Below are positions 41,752 through 50,077 of a stretch of DNA of 54,392 bases, in pieces; position 1 is the stretch's first letter, and every line of letters starts with the position of its first letter. This DNA is from an uncultured Clostridia bacterium. GTDB lineage: Bacteria > Bacillota > Clostridia > Lachnospirales > Cellulosilyticaceae. The translations under genes and the position numbers were made by a program. The notes under the pieces were generated by a model. The model was given only the letters and a program-made list of their open reading frames with translations, ran no database searches and was not told the origin of the DNA. The stretch lies in NCBI GenBank assembly GCA_937981575.1, contig CALJNR010000121.1, positions 1-54,392 on the forward strand, in the 5' to 3' direction.

Positions 41752-41767
41752 ATTGTTACGATACAAT
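41752..41767. promoter_or_regulatory. MocR/PdxR-type operator, autoregulatory site
   Basis: ATTGTTACGATACAAT, an imperfect palindrome 63 bp upstream of the regulator start. It shares the pattern ATTGTnnCGATACAAT with the sites at 42459, 47721 and 47827. Confidence 0.7.
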
Positions 41768-42009
41768 AAGTATAAAAAGAGATTAAGTTTTTGTAAAGCA
41801 AACTTTTAGCCTACATCTATAATACTTATTATAGGCAATTACAAAACTCAATGAATTTAGGTTTATCTTGTTCAAAGAAAGGATCAAGATCATCGTAAAC
41901 ATTAGTTATAAAAGATTTTTATCTTTAGCATATATACTTTCTCATAGCGAATGGTACGAATTATGATATGGACTTATTATATTACAATAATAAAATTCTA
42001 TTAAGGGCC

Positions 42010-42037
42010 TTGACACACTTATTTGAATTCTTATAAT
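42010..42037 (+). promoter_or_regulatory. strong sigma-A promoter
   Basis: TTGACA (42010-42015), 16-bp spacer, TATAAT (42032-42037), about 70 bp upstream of the 37-residue gene. Confidence 0.8.
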
Positions 42038-42074
42038 CTATAAGTGGAAGACCAAATAATGGAAGTTTGGGGGA

Positions 42075-42108
42075 TTTTATATCATGATCAGAAAGGAGTG
42101 ATATAAAA
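42075..42108 (+). promoter_or_regulatory. hairpin presenting the ribosome site
   Basis: TTTTATATCA (42075-42084) and TGATATAAAA (42099-42108) form a perfect 10-bp stem. The 14-nt loop holds the AAAGGAG ribosome site and the start codon begins at the stem foot. It could control translation. Confidence 0.5.
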
Positions 42109-42221
42109 TGGGAGATAAAAACCCTAATAAACCACCAAAAAAGAAAAAAGTAAAGGTTGATGAAACCAGTACAGTAGCAGCAGCTACAGATTCAGTTGGT
42201 AAATCCAGCAGAAAAAGCTAA
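42108..42221 (+). CDS. small basic protein, 37 aa, unknown
   Basis: It has a strong promoter, AAAGGAG 10 bp before the ATG, and a Lys/Pro-rich N-terminus (GDKNPNKPPKKKKVKV) followed by a Ser/Thr/Ala-rich tail ending GKSSRKS. No hydrophobic segment and no Cys. It may be a nucleic-acid-binding or spore-core/coat small protein, but I do not recognise the family. A terminator follows at 42274. The strong, complete signals around it argue that it is a real gene despite its length. Confidence 0.65.
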   Translation: MGDKNPNKPPKKKKVKVDETSTVAAATDSVGKSSRKS

Positions 42222-42273
42222 CAAAACTTACACTCAAATTTAATAAAACTTGAATTTAATCATATACGGGGGA

Positions 42274-42316
42274 GAGGATATCTAAAAAGCCTAAAGGCTT
42301 AGGGTATCCTCTTTTG
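42274..42316 (+). terminator. terminator of the 37-residue gene
   Basis: GAGGATA (42274-42280) pairs with TATCCTC (42305-42311), with inner pairs AAGCCT/AGGCTT, then TTTTG. Confidence 0.75.
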
Positions 42317-42458
42317 TTATGAGAATGAAAGAAAAACTCACCTCTTTATTACATAGATGCGCATACGGTTTTGATAGTTCTGATGATTGATCAGCCGGGT
42401 ATTTAAGAATAGTAAAAGCAGCTAGGTTTCTAAAAGATAGAAGAAACAACATTGGAGG

Positions 42459-42474
42459 ATTGTAACGATACAAT
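42459..42474. promoter_or_regulatory. MocR/PdxR-type operator, distal site of ECF gene
   Basis: ATTGTAACGATACAAT, 130 bp upstream of the ECF S-component start. It is identical over 15 bases to the site at 47721. Confidence 0.75.
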
Positions 42475-42553
42475 GCTGGATTAATAATATGTATTATTGA
42501 CTCAATCATAAGAATATGTAAAAATGCAATTATAAATATTAAAAATATTAATA

Positions 42554-42569
42554 ATTGTTTGCATACAAT
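42554..42569. promoter_or_regulatory. MocR/PdxR-type operator, proximal site of ECF gene
   Basis: ATTGTTTGCATACAAT keeps both half-sites with a different centre. It begins 95 bp after the distal site (about nine helical turns) and ends 19 bp before the start codon, matching the layout at 47721/47827. Confidence 0.6.
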
Positions 42570-42588
42570 TAGTTGGAAGGGGATTAAA

Positions 42589-43176
42589 ATGGAAACGAAT
42601 CAAGTATTAAGAGAAACAACATTTTCAACAAAGGATATTGTTATTATAGGCATGTTAGCCGCAGTATGTACTGTAGCTACTTATATCAAAGTACCGGCAG
42701 GCAACGGAGCAATGGTTCATTTAGGAAGTGCGGCACTTTTTACATCAGCGCTGCTCTTCGGTGGGACCAAAGCCGGTCTTGGAGGGGCCATAGGATCAGC
42801 TATGTTTGATATTATAGGAGGGTTTTCACCCTATACCTTGTGGTCATTTATCATAAAGGGCTTGGCTGGATTATTAATAGGACTTATAGCTAACTCAAAA
42901 TTCAGCAGAAAACTTATAGCGAAACTTACGGAAGGGAAGGCTCAAAGCATACAGCTCTTTATAGAAGCTGCTTGGTATTTTGCAGCGGTTTTAGCTGGAG
43001 CCGTTTGGACGCTCGTTGGATACCTCGGGGCCTGGACAGTGGTTATAGGAAGCTTTGAGGCTGCAATGGGCAATGCCATCTTTTCTATTTTAACTTCAGC
43101 TGCCGGTATCATTGTAAGTATCCCGCTCACTCTGCTCCTTAAAAAACCGCTGACAAAATACAGAGGACCTTTCTAG
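42589..43176 (+). CDS. ECF transporter S component, likely vitamin B6-related
   Basis: A 195-residue substrate-binding membrane subunit of an energy-coupling-factor transporter, with about six membrane segments and the S-component features GAMVHLGSAALFTSALLFGG and GGAIGSAMFDIIGGFSPYTLWSF. It needs the shared EcfA/EcfA'/EcfT module, not in this window. ATG 42589 was chosen over 42559 because GGAAGGGG lies just before it and the proximal operator would otherwise fall within the coding region. Two MocR-type sites upstream suggest a B6 vitamer as substrate. Fold similarity alone would also allow other vitamins. Confidence 0.85.
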   Translation: METNQVLRETTFSTKDIVIIGMLAAVCTVATYIKVPAGNGAMVHLGSAALFTSALLFGGTKAGLGGAIGSAMFDIIGGFSPYTLWSFIIKGLAGLLIGLIANSKFSRKLIAKLTEGKAQSIQLFIEAAWYFAAVLAGAVWTLVGYLGAWTVVIGSFEAAMGNAIFSILTSAAGIIVSIPLTLLLKKPLTKYRGPF

Positions 43177-43190
43177 CTATAAAAATTACG

Positions 43191-43241
43191 TAATAAGCCC
43201 CTGACATGAGGAACTAATATCTACATGTCAGGGGCTTATTA
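43191..43241 (+). terminator. strong terminator of the ECF gene
   Basis: TAATAAGCCCCTGACATG (43191-43208) and its exact complement (43224-43241) form an 18-bp stem. Confidence 0.85.
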
Positions 43242-43367
43242 AATAAAAGTATATCAGGGATAGCATTTACGGGTTCCCAAGGTACTAAAGCATAAATTTA
43301 TGTGTTTAAACACCTTTATTCATGTTAATATTATTAGTAGTATAAAATGGATAAAAGAGGTAATACA

Positions 43368-45575
43368 ATGAACGCATTAGCAATTTTGCAAAAGTACTAT
43401 GGCTATCACTCTTTTAGAGAAGGACAAAAGGAACTGATAGATCACATTATAAATCATCGGGACGTCATGGGCATTCTGCCAACTGGCGGTGGGAAGTCTT
43501 TATGTTATCAAATACCGGCGCTGCTGTTTGAAGGGCTTACCCTTGTTATTTCACCGCTTATTTCTTTGATGAAAGATCAAGTAGATACGCTTAAGGAATA
43601 CGGTGTGAGTGCAGAGCTTATTAACAGCAGTCTAAGTCAGAGGGAGTTCCAAGAGATTATTATTAATGCCAAAAAAGAAGCTTATAAGCTGCTGTATGTA
43701 GCACCAGAGAGGCTGGAGACAGACAGTTTTATGGAACTTATAGGAGAAATAGAGGTTAGCTTGGTGGCGGTAGATGAAGCGCACTGCGTTTCACAGTGGG
43801 GCCATGATTTTAGACCCAGCTACAGGCGTATTGCCAAAATGATCAGCAGCCTTCCTAAAAGACCTGTAGTAGCAGCCTTTACGGCAACGGCAACGGAACT
43901 TGTCAAAGAGGATATTATAAACCTTCTTAGACTACAAGGGCCCTTCGAGTTCATTGGAAGTTTTGACAGACCGAATTTATACTTCGAAGTAAGAAAATCC
44001 AGAAACAAGTTTGAGGAACTTAAATCTTATGTTAAAGAAAAGAAAGCGGAAAGCGGCATCATCTACTGTGCTACCCGCAAAACGACAGATGAGGTCTGTG
44101 AAAGGCTAAATAGAGAGGGCATAACCGCTGTCAGTTATCATGCAGGACTTGCAGAAGGTGAACGCTCACAAAACCAGGAGGCCTTTCTCTTTGATAAAGC
44201 AGAGCTTATGGTAGCGACCAACGCTTTTGGAATGGGAATCGACAAACCCAATGTACGGTTTGTTGTGCACTACAATATGCCAAAAAACATGGAGAGCTAC
44301 TATCAAGAAGCAGGCAGGGCAGGGCGAGACGGAGAAGCAGCCGAATGTATTTTGTTTTTCAGCACCCAGGATATTATGACCAATCGTTTGTTTATAGAGA
44401 ATGGAAATCCTGAGGCCGACCATAGCGGCGAATACCAAAAGTTAAGTGCGATAACAGATTACTGCAATACCGAAGGGTGTCTAAGGTCTGCTATACTGAG
44501 TTACTTTGGGCAGCAAAATGTATACACAGGCCATTCAGATGAATCCCAAGCAGCTGGCTGCAATAACTGCGGAAATTGTAATAATGAAACAGAAAAAACA
44601 GATATTACAATAGAAGCGCAAAAGATACTCAGCTGTATCAAGCGTATGGGAGAGCAGTACGGAAGTACCTTTGTGACAGATGTTCTAAAAGGAGCCAATA
44701 CCCAGAAAATCAGAGATTTTCGTTTTGATAACCTTTCTACGTATGGCATTATGAAAGATTACGGCAAAGACATGATTAAAGAAATTATGGCGTTTTTGAT
44801 TGCAGAAGGATATCTTAACTTAGTGGGAGATCAGTACCCTATTTTAAGACTTAACCTTAAGAGCTATGAAATACTAAAGGGTAATCTAAAAGTAGAAATA
44901 AGACGGGTAATTCATCCGGAAGTAAAGGCGAAGCGGGCAGAAAAGCCAATCCAAGAAGAATTGTTTGACCGCCTAAGGCTGCTAAGAATGAAACTGGCAA
45001 GAGAACATGAGGTTCAGCCTTTTATGATTTTTGCAGATACAACGCTTAAAGAAATGTGCCAAAGGTATCCATGCACCGAGGCAGCTATGCTGGAGGTTAC
45101 TGGGGTAGGAGAACGCAAGTTTGAAAAGTATGGGGATCTTTTTATTGAAGTTATTTCGAAATATGTGGAGGAAAATCATATTGAGCTTCAAGGAATAGAA
45201 GAAGATTCGGATCAAGAAGCAAATAGCAGCACAAAGCAGCCTAAAAAGACAGCAGGAAAAGACAGTCATAAACAGACATATGCCCTATATAGGCAAGGCT
45301 TAGGGATAAATGAAATAGCCTCTGAAAGAAATCTAACACCGATGACAGTGGAAAATCACCTCTTAAAATGTGCAGAAGAAGGGCTTGAACTAGACTTTAG
45401 CGCATTTATTCCATCACTCTATGAAGAACAGATTGCAGCAGCTATTGAAGCATGCGGCGTAGAGTTTCTAAAACCTATCAAAGAAGCGCTGCCGGAAGAA
45501 GTAACTTATACAGCAATTAAGTTTGCGCTTTGTAAATACAAAGAGCGGGGTATAAAGCAAGAGGCATGCGAATAA
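43368..45575 (+). CDS. recQ: RecQ ATP-dependent DNA helicase
   Basis: A 735-residue 3'-5' helicase for recombination and fork repair. Visible are motif 0 (YGYHSFREGQKELI), motif I LPTGGGKSLCYQIPAL, motif II VDEAHCVSQWGHDFRPSY, motif III TATA, motif VI YYQEAGRAGRDG, the zinc site with CNTEGC and CNNCGNC, the RQC winged helix, an HRDC domain (about 530-605) and a C-terminal helix-turn-helix extension (about 630-730) common in Firmicutes RecQ. ATG 43368 was chosen over 43347 because AAAGAGGTAA is correctly spaced before it. It appears monocistronic. Confidence 0.95.
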   Translation: MNALAILQKYYGYHSFREGQKELIDHIINHRDVMGILPTGGGKSLCYQIPALLFEGLTLVISPLISLMKDQVDTLKEYGVSAELINSSLSQREFQEIIINAKKEAYKLLYVAPERLETDSFMELIGEIEVSLVAVDEAHCVSQWGHDFRPSYRRIAKMISSLPKRPVVAAFTATATELVKEDIINLLRLQGPFEFIGSFDRPNLYFEVRKSRNKFEELKSYVKEKKAESGIIYCATRKTTDEVCERLNREGITAVSYHAGLAEGERSQNQEAFLFDKAELMVATNAFGMGIDKPNVRFVVHYNMPKNMESYYQEAGRAGRDGEAAECILFFSTQDIMTNRLFIENGNPEADHSGEYQKLSAITDYCNTEGCLRSAILSYFGQQNVYTGHSDESQAAGCNNCGNCNNETEKTDITIEAQKILSCIKRMGEQYGSTFVTDVLKGANTQKIRDFRFDNLSTYGIMKDYGKDMIKEIMAFLIAEGYLNLVGDQYPILRLNLKSYEILKGNLKVEIRRVIHPEVKAKRAEKPIQEELFDRLRLLRMKLAREHEVQPFMIFADTTLKEMCQRYPCTEAAMLEVTGVGERKFEKYGDLFIEVISKYVEENHIELQGIEEDSDQEANSSTKQPKKTAGKDSHKQTYALYRQGLGINEIASERNLTPMTVENHLLKCAEEGLELDFSAFIPSLYEEQIAAAIEACGVEFLKPIKEALPEEVTYTAIKFALCKYKERGIKQEACE

Positions 45576-45886
45576 GATAAATTCAGCCTGTGTGATTTTT
45601 AGAAACAGGTATTAAACTATTAGCCCTTTTTGAGGATTAGGGCACACGACAGAGCAGCTTGTGAATAATATATTATAAACCTTTTATAGGCATTGAATAG
45701 TAAAATAATTCGTAGTAGAATACAATAAAGTAAAAGATAGATTATCATTTAAATAGAAATGCTAGGTTTTTTAAATTAAGAATAAAAAACAGGTAAAAAG
45801 TAAAGAAATAGCTTTAAGGTTAATTAATGAGCCAGACAGTCACAAGTACCTAGCATGCTTAATTTATAAGAAGTATAGGAGGCATT
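45576..45886. other. 311-bp spacer, nothing recognised
   Basis: AT-rich interval between recQ and the thioredoxin reductase gene. No reading frame, tRNA, clear hairpin or convincing promoter was seen apart from AGGAGG before the next start. Confidence 0.5.
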
Positions 45887-46792
45887 ATGAAAGATATAGT
45901 TATTATTGGCGGCGGACCAGCAGGACTAACAGCAGCAATGTATGCAGGAAGGGCAAAACTAGATACGGTTCTTCTTGAAAAACAGTTTCAAGGAGGCCAG
46001 ATGGTAAATACCAATGAAGTTGAAAATTACCCAGGAATACTGCAGATCACAGGGCCTGAACTTTCAACAGCAATGTATAACCATGCAAATGAATTTGGAA
46101 CAAAGATGGCTTTTGATGAAGTGACAAGCATTGAAATAGATGGCCCTGTTAAGAAGGTTGTTACAACAGGCGAGGTGTACGAAACCAAAACGATTATTTT
46201 AGCGATGGGAGCCAAACCAAGACAGCTGGGGGTAGAAAGAGAGCAAGAACTTTGGGGGCGAGGTGTATCTTACTGCGCTATTTGCGATGGTGGATTCTTT
46301 AGAGATAAAGAAGTTGCTGTTGTTGGCGGAGGCGATACAGCTATAGAAGATGCCCTATATCTTTCAAGACTGGCTAAAAAAGTTTATCTGATTCACAGAA
46401 GAGATCAGCTAAGAGGGGCTCAGGTGCTTCAAGACAGACTGTTTGCTTCTAATGTAGAAATGCTTTGGGATAGTGAAGTCAGCAAACTTTATGCAGAGCA
46501 GATGCTGACAGGTATTGAAGTTAAAAACAAAAAAACAGGGAAAACGAGTGATCTAGATTTACAAGGCCTTTTTGTTGCAGTAGGCAGCGTGCCTTCCACG
46601 CAGCTGGTAAATGGACTTGTTACCCTCAATGAGCAAGGTTATATTGTTGCAGATGAAAACTGTCAGACAAATGTGGAAGGCGTTTTTGCAGCAGGAGATA
46701 TAAGACAAAAGGAACTAAGGCAAATCATCACTGCTGCTGCTGATGGCGCAGTCAGCGTCTATCAAGCTGAAAAGTATATATTAACAAGATAA
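45887..46792 (+). CDS. trxB: thioredoxin reductase (NADPH)
   Basis: A 301-residue flavoprotein that reduces thioredoxin. It shows FAD-binding GGGPAGLTAAMYAGRA at 8-23, the redox-active pair Cys130-Ala-Ile-Cys133, the NADPH site VGGGDTAIEDALYLS, HRRDQLRGAQ and the second FAD motif GVFAAGDIRQKELRQIITAAADG. Length is normal. No thioredoxin gene adjoins it, so the partner is elsewhere. AGGAGG precedes the ATG. CAIC, rather than the commoner CATC, occurs in some clostridial enzymes. Confidence 0.94.
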   Translation: MKDIVIIGGGPAGLTAAMYAGRAKLDTVLLEKQFQGGQMVNTNEVENYPGILQITGPELSTAMYNHANEFGTKMAFDEVTSIEIDGPVKKVVTTGEVYETKTIILAMGAKPRQLGVEREQELWGRGVSYCAICDGGFFRDKEVAVVGGGDTAIEDALYLSRLAKKVYLIHRRDQLRGAQVLQDRLFASNVEMLWDSEVSKLYAEQMLTGIEVKNKKTGKTSDLDLQGLFVAVGSVPSTQLVNGLVTLNEQGYIVADENCQTNVEGVFAAGDIRQKELRQIITAAADGAVSVYQAEKYILTR

Positions 46793-46956
46793 CCATTAAT
46801 AAACAGGCGGATTCCCTTACTAGGAAGCCGCTTGTTTCGTGAAGAGATTAAATAAAATTAAATGAAGTAAAAAGCAACTGCAAGTTGACAAATCTGCGAG
46901 CAGGGGTTGATAGATTTGGTAGGGCTCCCGTGCTATGCTTATGAAGAGGTGATCTT

Positions 46957-47634
46957 ATGGAATTTTATGAAAAGCTAAGGGTTCTACGAAACCAAAAAGG
47001 ATTTTCTCAGGAAGAGCTGGCAGAGCGGTTAGGGGTATCCAGACAGGCGGCAGCGAAATGGGAATCGGGGCAGTCCTATCCGGATTTAGAACATTTGATA
47101 GCGCTTAGTAAGCTGCTTGGCATAACAATAGACAGACTGATAAAAGCTGATGAAGATGACTGCAATTTGGCATTAACAGAAACAGACAGGCTGGACAGTG
47201 AGCAGCTGATTGCCTTTTTGTGCCGGGCTAAAAAAGCAACGTATGCTGCAAAAGGCGCCGAAACGCTTCCTTCGAGGCCGAACTCCCATGATTTACAGTA
47301 TATAGAGGGAGATTATAAGTATATAGATACATACCTTGGCGGAGAGCAATTTGGCGGTGAAGAAGCGGTATGGACTCATGACAGTCCTGTTTGGACAATG
47401 AATTACTGTGGCAGGGTACTGCATGAAGGTTTTTCGGGAGACTTTCTAAAAGAAGTTCTTCTCAATGTGCCGCTGGATAAACCCTATAGGGGACCGATGA
47501 TCTATCAAAAAGGGGATTATAGCTATCACTGCACCGTGAATGGATCTTTTGAGTGGTTTCAAGGCTATGAGGAAATCTTTTTTGGAAGAACCAAGGTTTA
47601 TGAATGCTATTTTCATGGAGGAAGTATTAAATAA
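46957..47634 (+). CDS. XRE-family regulator with DUF5680 domain
   Basis: A 225-residue protein with an N-terminal helix-turn-helix (about 5-60: LRVLRNQKGFSQEELAERLGVSRQAAAKWESGQSYPDL) fused to a C-terminal DUF5680-like domain (about 80-225: LIAFLCRAKKATYA, SRPNSHDLQYIEGDYKYIDTYLGGEQFGGEEAVW). The C-terminal domain probably binds a small ligand, but its role is unknown. AGAGGTGATC lies before the ATG. It is monocistronic with a terminator after it. Confidence 0.88.
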   Translation: MEFYEKLRVLRNQKGFSQEELAERLGVSRQAAAKWESGQSYPDLEHLIALSKLLGITIDRLIKADEDDCNLALTETDRLDSEQLIAFLCRAKKATYAAKGAETLPSRPNSHDLQYIEGDYKYIDTYLGGEQFGGEEAVWTHDSPVWTMNYCGRVLHEGFSGDFLKEVLLNVPLDKPYRGPMIYQKGDYSYHCTVNGSFEWFQGYEEIFFGRTKVYECYFHGGSIK

Positions 47635-47637
47635 TGT

Positions 47638-47682
47638 AAAAGGGAAGAAACTTAGAAAAGAAGCTAAGGATCTTCCTTTTTT
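47638..47682 (+). terminator. terminator of the XRE regulator
   Basis: AAAAGGGAAGA (47638-47648) pairs with TCTTCCTTTT (47671-47680), with an inner CTTAG/CTAAG stem and a T run. Confidence 0.75.
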
Positions 47683-47720
47683 GGATTATAAGACGAACTA
47701 AATGATTAATAAAGCTGTAA

Positions 47721-47736
47721 GTTGTAACGATACAAT
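47721..47736. promoter_or_regulatory. MocR/PdxR-type operator, distal site of pyridoxal kinase operon
   Basis: GTTGTAACGATACAAT, 106 bp (about ten helical turns) before the proximal site at 47827. Confidence 0.75.
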
Positions 47737-47826
47737 TTTAAAGTTGTTCAGCAGACATCTTTTTATATATTGACTGGTGCAAAATATTATGCAAAAATAC
47801 AACTATTAACAACAAATTATACATAG

Positions 47827-47842
47827 GTTGTACCGATACAAT
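47827..47842. promoter_or_regulatory. MocR/PdxR-type operator, proximal site of pyridoxal kinase operon
   Basis: GTTGTACCGATACAAT ends 21 bp before the kinase start codon. The site pair spacing and the distance to the gene mirror those of the ECF gene at 42589. Confidence 0.75.
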
Positions 47843-47863
47843 TTTGATTTGCGAGGGGAAAAG

Positions 47864-48697
47864 ATGAAAAAGGTTGCAGTCATTCACGACTTATCCGGGA
47901 TAGGCAGATGTTCTTTAAATGTAGCAATATCTATTTTAGCAGTACTAAAAAAACAGCCATGCCCTCTGCCGACGGCGATTTTATCTAATCAGACGGGTTT
48001 TAAGAGTTTTTCATTTTTGGATTTTACGGAGTATATCAAAGAATATTATTCACATTGGAAAGACATAGGCTATACCTTTGATGGTATTTACTCAGGCTTT
48101 TTAGGCAGTGTGCAGCAGATTGAACTACTTACGGACTTTATTAAAGAATTTAAAACAGACAAGACGCTCGTAATGATTGATCCTGTAATGGGGGATAACG
48201 GCAAGCTTTACCCTATTTATCCAGATGATTACCCGGGGCATATGAAACAGCTGATTCGTTATGCCAATGTCATTACGCCAAACATCACTGAATTTGCACT
48301 TCTTACAGGATATGATGCGATGAAAGAGGGTATTAATAAAGAAAAGCTTCAAGATTACGGCAGGCAGCTCGGTGAGCTTGGCCCCAAGCAGATTATCATA
48401 ACAGGGGTAGTTAACCCGAATAGGCCGGACTGCTTATATAACATAGGGATGGACTTTAATAAACAAACTTACTTCGAAGTTAGTTCCCCATACAACCATA
48501 TTTCCTATAGCGGAACAGGAGACATTTTTGCTTCTATAGTTTGCGGCTATCTTACAGATGGTTATGATTTAGAAAAGAGTGTAAAAATAGCAGCTGATTT
48601 TATTGCTAAGGCAATAGCGTATACAGCTGAATATAATCTAGATACCAACGAAGGTATTATGTATGAACAATTTTTAAAGGAGCTGAATATATCATGA
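47864..48697 (+). CDS. pyridoxal/pyridoxamine kinase (PdxY-like)
   Basis: A 277-residue ribokinase-fold kinase that would phosphorylate B6 vitamers to PLP precursors. It shows HDLSGIGRCSLNVAISIL near the start, SNQTGF, IDPVMGDNGKLYP, NITEFALLTGY and SGTGDIFASIVCGYL with the catalytic Asp in GTGD. ATG 47864 was chosen because GAGGGG precedes it and because the frame from 47828 begins inside an operator. The next gene overlaps by ATGA. With the ECF S component it would form a B6 import-and-trap pair. Confidence 0.92.
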   Translation: MKKVAVIHDLSGIGRCSLNVAISILAVLKKQPCPLPTAILSNQTGFKSFSFLDFTEYIKEYYSHWKDIGYTFDGIYSGFLGSVQQIELLTDFIKEFKTDKTLVMIDPVMGDNGKLYPIYPDDYPGHMKQLIRYANVITPNITEFALLTGYDAMKEGINKEKLQDYGRQLGELGPKQIIITGVVNPNRPDCLYNIGMDFNKQTYFEVSSPYNHISYSGTGDIFASIVCGYLTDGYDLEKSVKIAADFIAKAIAYTAEYNLDTNEGIMYEQFLKELNIS

Positions 48698-49221
48698 AAC
48701 AATCAGAGAAAACAAGATTACTCGTTATGACAGCGCTTTTTGCAGCGCTCATCTTTGTAGCAACCCGCATTAATATTCCAACAGGTATTAACAATCGTAT
48801 TATTCATGTTGGAGATGCAGCGATCTACCTGGCAGCTTGTATTTTACCTATGCCTTATGCGATGATAAGCGGAGCGATAGGAGCAGGGCTTGCGGACTTT
48901 ATGACACCTGGCGCTGCCATATGGATTATTCCAACGATGATTATTAAGCCGCTTTTAGTACCCTATTTTACATCTCAAAAGGGGAAATTTATCAATACAC
49001 GTAATGTGATAGCACCAGTTTTTGCAGGTATTACAGGGCTTATAGGGTATGCAATAGCAGAAGGCATCATTTTTGGCAACTTCATTGTAGCCATTACAGG
49101 TATTCCGGTAGCTTCGCTGCAGCCTATAGGAAGCGCGGTGCTTTTTGTTCTGATCGCCTTTGCATTTGATGGGATGAAACTAAAAACCCGTCTTGTAAGG
49201 CAGCTGAGGGGGAATGCTTAA
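48694..49221 (+). CDS. ECF transporter S component, probably B6-related
   Basis: A 175-residue membrane protein with five to six segments and the S-component opening RLLVMTALFAALIFVATRINIPTG, then IIHVGDAAIYLAACILPMPYAMISGAIGAGLADF. It is translationally coupled to the kinase upstream and to the radical SAM gene downstream (TAATG). Its operon and operators point to a B6 vitamer substrate. It differs clearly from the S component at 42589, so the organism may have two B6 uptake specificities. Confidence 0.88.
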   Translation: MKQSEKTRLLVMTALFAALIFVATRINIPTGINNRIIHVGDAAIYLAACILPMPYAMISGAIGAGLADFMTPGAAIWIIPTMIIKPLLVPYFTSQKGKFINTRNVIAPVFAGITGLIGYAIAEGIIFGNFIVAITGIPVASLQPIGSAVLFVLIAFAFDGMKLKTRLVRQLRGNA

Positions 49222-49817
49222 TGACTATTTTGTATGTAATAGGCAGAAATTTGTATGTTAACTTAACGAATAGATGTCCATGTGCCTGCACCTTTTGCGT
49301 CAGACAGGACAGTGACGGAGTGCACGGAGCAGATAACCTTTGGCTTGACCACGAGCCTTCTTTAGAAGAAATACTTACAGAGTTTGAAAAGCATGATTTA
49401 GATAGCTATGCATCGGTTGTCTTTTGTGGTTATGGAGAGCCGCTTGAAAGACTCGATGTGATGATTGAGGTTTGTGAATATATCCGGTCAAAAAGCAATA
49501 TAAGAATAAGGCTTAATACAAATGGCCTGGCTGACCTTATACATGGCAAAGAAACAGCACCGCTTCTTGCTGGCAAGATTGATGAAGTATCTATCAGTCT
49601 AAATGCCCCTAACAAACAAGATTATACAAACCTTGTAAGACCTTGTTTTGGTGAACAGGCTTTTCCTAGTCTTTTGAAATTTGCATCAGAGTGCAAGAAG
49701 TATATTGGCGATGTCTCCTTTACGGTAGTAGATCTTTTAAATAGAGAGCAGCGAGACGCCTGCAGAAAGCTGGCAGAAAGTATGGATATCAAACTTCGGG
49801 TAAGACCTATGATATAA
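49221..49817 (+). CDS. radical SAM protein, TatD-associated type
   Basis: A 198-residue short radical SAM protein with the [4Fe-4S] motif CxxxCxxC in RCPCACTFCVRQ, then VVFCGYGEPLERLD and EVSISLNAPNKQDY. The length and the YVNLTNRCPCACTFC opening resemble the family usually linked to TatD DNases. No tatD is in the window. It overlaps the S-component stop by one base and so belongs to the kinase-ECF operon. The reaction is unknown. Confidence 0.87.
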   Translation: MTILYVIGRNLYVNLTNRCPCACTFCVRQDSDGVHGADNLWLDHEPSLEEILTEFEKHDLDSYASVVFCGYGEPLERLDVMIEVCEYIRSKSNIRIRLNTNGLADLIHGKETAPLLAGKIDEVSISLNAPNKQDYTNLVRPCFGEQAFPSLLKFASECKKYIGDVSFTVVDLLNREQRDACRKLAESMDIKLRVRPMI

Positions 49818-49892
49818 GTTGAGTGGGGCAGCTAATTAACTGTTGAGCCAGATTGATTATAGAAACTGTAAAACGAACAAATAGTTACAAGT

Positions 49893-49929
49893 TAACAGAC
49901 CTGTTGATAAAATGAGGTCTGTTTTTTTG
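49893..49929 (+). terminator. terminator of the pyridoxal kinase operon
   Basis: AACAGACCT (49893-49901) pairs with AGGTCTGTT (49915-49923), followed by T6-7. Confidence 0.85.
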
Positions 49930-50007
49930 TTTAAACGCTGAATAAAAATGTTATAGCATAGTAATTAACTGTACATAATGGTGAAATATAGTACAAAAAA
50001 ACATAAA

Positions 50008-50036
50008 TTGACAACTATAATAAACAATTGTATAAT
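50008..50036 (+). promoter_or_regulatory. consensus sigma-A promoter of the TetR gene
   Basis: TTGACA (50008-50013), 17-bp spacer, TATAAT (50031-50036). The spacer contains AT-rich partial symmetry that could be a repressor site. Confidence 0.8.
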
Positions 50037-50077
50037 TTTATTAAAACGTGAGTCATTACTTAGGGGAGTGTAAAAAA

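Larger units (their letters stand above)
41690..42107. other. 418-bp intergenic region
   Basis: It carries the MocR-type palindrome at 41752-41767 and the promoter of the 37-residue gene at 42010-42037. The interval 41820-42000 is AT-rich and holds nothing I can name. Confidence 0.6.

Noticed and set aside
41820..42000. Possible riboswitch upstream of the 37-residue gene
   Set aside because: No conserved aptamer core (cyclic-di-GMP, TPP, SAM, lysine and similar) could be recognised, and the region lies upstream of the clear promoter.
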